Below are positions 7,724 through 10,407 of a DNA stretch of 10,407 nt, piece after piece. Origin of the DNA: an uncultured Collinsella sp. (lineage in GTDB: Bacteria > Actinomycetota > Coriobacteriia > Coriobacteriales > Coriobacteriaceae). The stretch's first letter is position 1, and each line of letters opens with the position of its first letter. A program made the translations under genes and the position numbers. The stretch is from contig CABUDI010000036.1 in assembly GCA_902490305.1 (NCBI GenBank), forward strand, positions 1-10,407, given 5' to 3'. A model generated the notes under the pieces. The model had not been told where the DNA came from and searched no databases. It saw only the letters and a list, made by a program, of their open reading frames with translations.

Positions 7724-7744
7724 AGACAAGACGAGGAGATTCCC

Positions 7745-8026
7745 ATCAACATCTACACTATCGTCCAGCTGGTCAATACGCTGTTCAACTTCTATTCCAC
7801 GCTCATTGTCGTCTACTGCTTTATGACGTGGATTCCCATGAAGCAGGGTGGTTTGCTTCAGGATATTGCCGCGGTGCTTGATAGCGTGTGCGGTCCGTGG
7901 CTCAACCTGTTCCGTCGTTTCATCCCGCCGATGGGCGGTATCGATTTTTCGCCGGTCGTTGCGATTATTGCGTTGCAGTTGGTGCAGAGGCTGGTTCTGC
8001 AGCTTCTTATAGGTATACTCGTGTAG
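7745..8026 (+). CDS. yggT: YggT/YlmG-family membrane protein, probable ATC start
   Basis: This is a small two-helix membrane protein of the YggT family, whose members are linked to division-site or nucleoid organisation and osmotic tolerance; the mechanism is unknown. From ATC 7745 it reads M(I)NIYTIVQLVNTLFNFYSTLIVVYCFMTWIP. This includes the typical first membrane helix and the W-I-P motif, then PWLNLFRRFIPPMGGIDFSPVVAIIALQLVQ with the FRxxIPP signature and the second helix. The length is 93 residues, normal for the family. GAGGAG at 7733-7738 lies 6 bases before ATC. Between the sepF stop (7721) and ATG 7823 there is no in-frame ATG, GTG or TTG. Starting at 7823 would delete the first helix. 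Alternatives are ATT 7739, which abuts the Shine-Dalgarno, a sequencing error in an ATG, or a start-lost gene. Confidence 0.82.
   Translation: MNIYTIVQLVNTLFNFYSTLIVVYCFMTWIPMKQGGLLQDIAAVLDSVCGPWLNLFRRFIPPMGGIDFSPVVAIIALQLVQRLVLQLLIGILV
8014..8019 (+). promoter_or_regulatory. Possible -10 element upstream of divIVA
   Basis: TATACT lies at the very end of yggT, about 70 bases before the divIVA start. No good -35 hexamer stands 16-18 bases upstream (CTGGTT at 7991-7996), so this is only a weak suggestion that divIVA has its own promoter besides read-through from yggT. Confidence 0.25.
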
Positions 8027-8087
8027 AACTGACTTAGTAACTTACGTCGGGCGTGTAGCGCCGAGGCGATGAAAAAGGAGACTTGTT

Positions 8088-8762
8088 ATGGCTATTACCC
8101 CTGCAGACATCCAGGCTCAGACTTTCTCTGAGGCCAAGCGTGGCTACGATCCTGCTGAGGTCGACGTCTTCTTGGAGACGCTGTCCTCCGAGGTTGACGC
8201 TATGCTCGCTAAGATCGTCGACCTTAAGGGTCGTCTGACTGCTACCGAGCAGCAGCTTGCCGATGCGCAGGCTCAGCTTGCCCAAGCTCAGGATGCCACC
8301 GCCCAGGCCGTTCCTGCCGCCCCCGTGGCTGTTCCCGCCCCTGACTTCTCCGCTCAGGAGCGCCAGATTTCCGCTGCCCTGATCGCTGCCCAGCAGACCG
8401 CTGAGACCATCGTCAACGATGCCAACGAGAACGCTGAGCGTATCCGCAACGAGGCTGACGCCAAGGCCCGCGAGGTTATCCGCCAGGCTCTGACCGAGAA
8501 GCAGGCCGAGCTCGAGGAGATCGATCGTCTCAAGGCTTCCCGTGAGGAGTTCAAGGCAGAGTATCTCAAGCTCATCCAGCACTTCATGGACGATGCCCAG
8601 AATTCCTTCCCGGCCGATCTGATGGCCTCCACGCCGGTCGGTTCTGCCGCTTCTCCTGCAGTGACTGTTCCCGCCGAGCCGCTGCCCGTCGCTGACCCGG
8701 TTGTCCCCGTGGCCGATCCCTTCGCCCCGATCGACAACTTTGCTGCCGACGACCTGGACTAA
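8088..8762 (+). CDS. divIVA: DivIVA-family polar/septal scaffold protein
   Basis: DivIVA is a coiled-coil cytoskeletal protein that binds negatively curved membrane at septa and poles and recruits division or growth machinery. The 224 residues start with the family N-terminal region ITPADIQAQTFSEAKRGYDPAEVDVFLETLSSEVD in part (residues 3-37), including the F13/R18 area that matches the membrane-inserting loop. Next come a coiled coil (about 38-70, Gln/Ala rich), an Ala/Pro/Val spacer (70-87), a second long coiled coil (about 88-175) and a Pro/Val/Ala-rich tail ending in acidic ADDLD. AAGGAG at 8075-8080 is 7 bases before ATG. It is the last gene of the yggS-sepF-yggT-divIVA group, and a strong terminator follows. 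The gene uses more CT-ending codons (GCT, GTT) than its neighbours, a bias often seen in well-expressed genes. Confidence 0.93.
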   Translation: MAITPADIQAQTFSEAKRGYDPAEVDVFLETLSSEVDAMLAKIVDLKGRLTATEQQLADAQAQLAQAQDATAQAVPAAPVAVPAPDFSAQERQISAALIAAQQTAETIVNDANENAERIRNEADAKAREVIRQALTEKQAELEEIDRLKASREEFKAEYLKLIQHFMDDAQNSFPADLMASTPVGSAASPAVTVPAEPLPVADPVVPVADPFAPIDNFAADDLD

Positions 8763-8790
8763 CATTCGGCCTACAATTTAGTGCCTAGAA

Positions 8791-8818
8791 AGGACCCGCA
8801 GCTTGCGGGTCCTTTTTT
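8791..8818 (+). terminator. Rho-independent terminator of divIVA
   Basis: AAGGACCCGC at 8791-8800 and GCGGGTCCTT at 8806-8815 form a perfect 10-bp stem with a 5-base AGCTT loop, followed by a T-run. It lies 28 bases past the divIVA stop and ends the division gene group. Confidence 0.93.
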
Positions 8819-8835
8819 ATTCAAGACTTTAGTTC

Positions 8836-8856
8836 GCTGGCCGCGCAGCGGCCAGC
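8836..8856. repeat. Perfect hairpin just left of IS copy 2
   Basis: GCTGGCCGC at 8836-8844 and GCGGCCAGC at 8848-8856 form a 9-bp perfect stem with a GCA loop. It could be part of the IS left end, acting as a shield against incoming transcription as described for IS200, or a second chromosomal terminator after divIVA. Only one copy is visible because copy 1 is cut off by the window edge, so I cannot decide. Confidence 0.6.
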
Positions 8857-8862
8857 TTTAAA

Positions 8863-8881
8863 CCACCCGCTAGGCGGGTGG
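8863..8881 (+). repeat. IS left-end hairpin (copy 2)
   Basis: CCACCCGC (8863-8870) and GCGGGTGG (8874-8881) form an 8-bp perfect stem around TAG. It shares the AACCACCC arm with the right-end hairpin, which fits recognition of both ends by the same TnpA dimer. Confidence 0.75.
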
Positions 8882-8901
8882 AGACAAACGGCTTTACAAA
8901 G

Positions 8902-8963
8902 CCACCCCTCCGACCGATATTGACGATTGTTCAGGCCGTCAAGAATTCGAGTCGAAGGGGTGG
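8902..8963 (+). promoter_or_regulatory. Hairpin that can sequester the tnpA ribosome binding site (copy 2)
   Basis: Same pairing as in copy 1: CCACCCCT (8902-8909) with AGGGGTGG (8956-8963), extended by CGAC with GTCG and by TTGACG with CGTCAA. It covers the Shine-Dalgarno of tnpA. Confidence 0.6.
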
Positions 8964-8968
8964 TCGCC

Positions 8969-9426
8969 ATGGCCCAGAAGGCCTACAGCCTTTCCCACAC
9001 GAAGTGGATGTGCAAGTACCACATCGTGTTCACGCCGAAGTATAGGCGCAAAGTGATCTACAACCAAATCAGGAGCGACATAGGGAGATCCTCAGGAAGC
9101 TGTGCGAGTACAAGGGGATCGAGATAATCGAGGGGCACCTGATGCCCGACCACGTGCACGTGCTGCTGGCGATCCCGCCGAAGTACAGCGTCGCGAGCGT
9201 CATGGGCTACCTGAAGGGGAAGAGCTCGCTGATGATATTCGACAGGCACGCCAACCTCAAGTACAAGTTCGGCAACAGGAAGTTCTGGGCGGAGGGCTAC
9301 TACGTGTCCACCGTCGGCCTGAACGAGGCGACGATCGCCAAGTACATCAGGGAGCAGGAGTCCCACGACATCGCGCTGGACAAGCTGAGCGTGAAGGAGT
9401 ACGAGGACCCCTTCAAGAGGGGGTGA
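8969..9426 (+). pseudogene. tnpA: Frameshifted IS200-type transposase TnpA (copy 2)
   Basis: This is identical to copy 1, including the one-base deficit in the GGG run at 9083-9086. The N-terminal piece reads MAQKAYSLSHTKW onward and ends at a TAA at 9125-9127. The HUH and tyrosine motifs (HVH and KYIREQ) are in the second frame, which continues to a TGA at 9424-9426. As with copy 1, neither piece should be an active transposase alone. Since both copies carry the same lesion, the break predates the duplication, or it is bypassed by frameshifting, or it was spread by gene conversion. An intact copy elsewhere could mobilise both in trans. Confidence 0.88.
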
Positions 9427-9538
9427 TGCTGCCGGTTCGACCGGCGCGCCGCGGGTCAAGATGCACTAGGCCTGGACGAAGTCCGGGCCCGCGCCTTTAG
9501 ACGCGAGCCCGGGGCCCGTGGGTTATACCCTAAGAGCA
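9427..9538 (+). other. Structured 3' non-coding tail of the IS (copy 2)
   Basis: This has the same stems as 554-665: a CCGGT/ACCGG hairpin, a 7-bp stem with a GAA loop, and a mutually exclusive GC-rich 9-bp stem. No coding frame is credible here. Confidence 0.5.
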
Positions 9539-9561
9539 AACCACCCTTTTTAAGGGTGGTT
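9539..9561 (+). repeat. IS right-end hairpin (copy 2)
   Basis: This is the same 10-bp stem with a TTT loop as at 666-688. It is followed by CTGAT and then unrelated chromosomal sequence from 9567. Confidence 0.8.
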
Positions 9562-9587
9562 CTGATGACTGTGCAGGGGCGCGCAAC

Positions 9588-9627
9588 ATAAAAAACCGAG
9601 CCCTGCACATTGTGGCGCAGAACTCGG
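9588..9627 (-). terminator. Rho-independent terminator of the nitroreductase gene
   Basis: Read on the minus strand, CCGAGTTCTGC (9627-9617) pairs with GCAGGGCTCGG (9606-9596) through 11 positions, two of them G-U, around a 10-base loop. A run of six T and then ATG follows. It stands about 50 bases past the nitroreductase stop and faces the IS. Confidence 0.85.
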
Positions 9628-9675
9628 CGAATGGGTGAGCGGTAAAAGGTAGGTTTTAGGGCATGTGCCAAAAAA

Positions 9676-10206
9676 CTACTTGAGGAGGAAGTTGGGGAGG
9701 GGAATGGTACGGGCCTCGCGATGCTCGGGGTCGGCGATGTGGTCGGCAGGATAGCCACAGACAAGCATGTGATAGGGATAGACGCCCTTGGGCAGATTGA
9801 ACTGCTCCTGTGCCACCTCAGGCTTAAAATGGCATACCCAGCACGTTCCCAGGCCCTGCTCGGTGGCCTCCATCATCATCTGATCGCACACGATGGACGT
9901 ATCGATTTCACTGGAATTCATCTGATCATACGGGCGCACCCAAGCATCATCGGTAACGCTGCAAATAAGGAAAACAAGCGGAGCCCCAAAGATAGACCCA
10001 TCACGAGCAAACCGAGGCTGACAAGCAGCTGCCTTCTCCAGAAGCTCAGGCGTATCCAACACCATCACACGGGTTGGATGGTTATTACAAGCAGAAGGAG
10101 CAATACGCCCAGCCTCAACAACGGCATCCACCACAGTCTGCTCAACAGCCCGAGCCTCAAATTCACGACAAGAATAACGAGAACGGGCCAGATCCAAATA
10201 TCCCAT
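9676..10206 (-). CDS. Nitroreductase-family FMN-dependent oxidoreductase
   Basis: This is a probable cytoplasmic flavoprotein of the nitroreductase family, which uses NAD(P)H and FMN to reduce nitro compounds, quinones or similar acceptors; the true substrate is unknown. The 176 residues show the N-terminal FMN phosphate motif RSRYSCREF (8-16), then APSACNNHP at 36-44 (usually PSxxNxQP), GAPLVFLICS near 74-83, EQGLGTCWVCHFKPE near 116-130 and LVCGYPAD near 148-155. These are the expected landmarks in order, and the length is typical of the short members. The start is the ATG complementary to 10204-10206, because GGAGGG (complement of 10214-10219) lies 7 bases upstream. An ATG 63 bases further out lacks such a site and would add an atypical tail. 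It is a monocistronic gene with its own terminator. Confidence 0.9.
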   Translation of the reverse strand: MGYLDLARSRYSCREFEARAVEQTVVDAVVEAGRIAPSACNNHPTRVMVLDTPELLEKAAACQPRFARDGSIFGAPLVFLICSVTDDAWVRPYDQMNSSEIDTSIVCDQMMMEATEQGLGTCWVCHFKPEVAQEQFNLPKGVYPYHMLVCGYPADHIADPEHREARTIPLPNFLLK

Positions 10207-10407
10207 AACCAAACCCTCCAAATTCAGTGTATCAACCCAAAGTAAAACAAAGGGTACCCAAAGCCCCATCCAGACAAACGTTTAAGGCGGTCCCAAAGTT
10301 CCCAATCGGGCTCAAAGGCCCTGCCAACAAAAGCCTCATTGCTTTCAAAGTATCAGCCAAAGTTCCCAATGGTGGTACGTAAGGCGAAGGGCCGGCCACG
10401 GTTTGCT
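10207..10407 (-). other. Upstream region of the nitroreductase gene, no gene seen
   Basis: No credible coding frame is visible in these 201 bases, which are more AT-rich near the gene start. On the minus strand, a TACACT-like -10 lies about 20 bases before the Shine-Dalgarno, but no good -35 goes with it. Two copies of a 14-base direct repeat lie further upstream. The window ends before any neighbouring gene can be recognised. Confidence 0.4.
10293..10370. repeat. 14-bp direct repeat, two copies 64 bp apart
   Basis: CCAAAGTTCCCAAT occurs at 10293-10306 and again at 10357-10370, read as ATTGGGAACTTTGG on the minus strand. The spacing of 64 bases is close to six helical turns. Position upstream of the nitroreductase start suggests either paired operator sites or a fragment of a dispersed repeat. 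Nothing in the sequence identifies a binding protein. Confidence 0.6.

Larger units (their letters stand above)
8861..9566 (+). mobile_element. IS200-type insertion sequence, copy 2 (complete)
   Basis: This is the second, full copy of the element at the window start, in the same orientation; 8874-9566 matches 1-693 with no difference found. The left-end hairpin CCACCCGC-TAG-GCGGGTGG (8863-8881) is complete here, and the right-end hairpin is at 9539-9561. It contains the same frameshifted tnpA and no tnpB. It sits between the divIVA terminator and the terminator of the minus-strand nitroreductase, a neutral site between convergent genes. The left boundary is uncertain by some tens of bases and may extend to include the hairpin at 8836-8856. 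Confidence 0.9.

Noticed and set aside
6503..7729. Long minus-strand reading frame of 408 codons opposite yggS and sepF
   Set aside because: It runs antisense to two well-identified genes, has low-complexity Val/Ala/Arg content, and no recognisable domain or ribosome binding site. Long antisense frames are common in GC-rich DNA.
7823..8026. ATG 7823 as the true start of yggT
   Set aside because: It would remove the first membrane helix of a protein family of about 90 residues, and no Shine-Dalgarno precedes it. The upstream in-frame residues match the family.

Overview
The window looks like a chromosomal segment of a GC-rich Gram-positive bacterium. The codon bias is GC-rich, and it carries a ylm-type division cluster (pgeF, yggS, sepF, yggT, divIVA). 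A Coriobacteriia member such as Collinsella is my best guess. That is an inference from gene order, protein style and the IS200-like element, not a database result.

Layout. (1) Positions 1-693 hold most of an IS200-type insertion sequence whose tnpA carries a one-base frameshift; its left tip lies outside the window. (2) After a short non-coding stretch comes pgeF (847-1647). Its stop overlaps the start of pstS, which opens a complete high-affinity phosphate uptake operon: pstS, pstC, pstA, pstB, phoU (1644-6083). (3) A hairpin terminator at 6121-6152 separates this from yggS, sepF and yggT (6203-8026) and then divIVA (8088-8762), which ends in a strong terminator. (4) A second IS copy, identical to the first over every base of 1-693 that I compared and in the same orientation, occupies about 8861-9566. 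(5) A nitroreductase-family gene (9676-10206) lies on the minus strand with its own terminator facing the IS. Its upstream region (10207-10407) contains a 14-bp direct repeat.

How the genes work together. PstS captures phosphate outside the membrane, PstC and PstA form the channel, PstB drives transport with ATP, and PhoU links transporter state to signalling and metabolism. PgeF, YggS, SepF, YggT and DivIVA form the set that usually lies next to ftsZ in Gram-positive bacteria and serves peptidoglycan quality control, PLP homeostasis, Z-ring anchoring and polar or septal growth. Here the phosphate operon sits inside that set, between pgeF and yggS.

Most notable points. yggT has no ATG, GTG or TTG start in front of its first membrane helix and appears to begin at ATC. 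The two IS copies share the same frameshift and bracket the whole 8-kb division and phosphate block as direct repeats. The IS leader can fold so that the tnpA ribosome binding site is sequestered. I see no CRISPR array, tRNA, rRNA or novel defence system.
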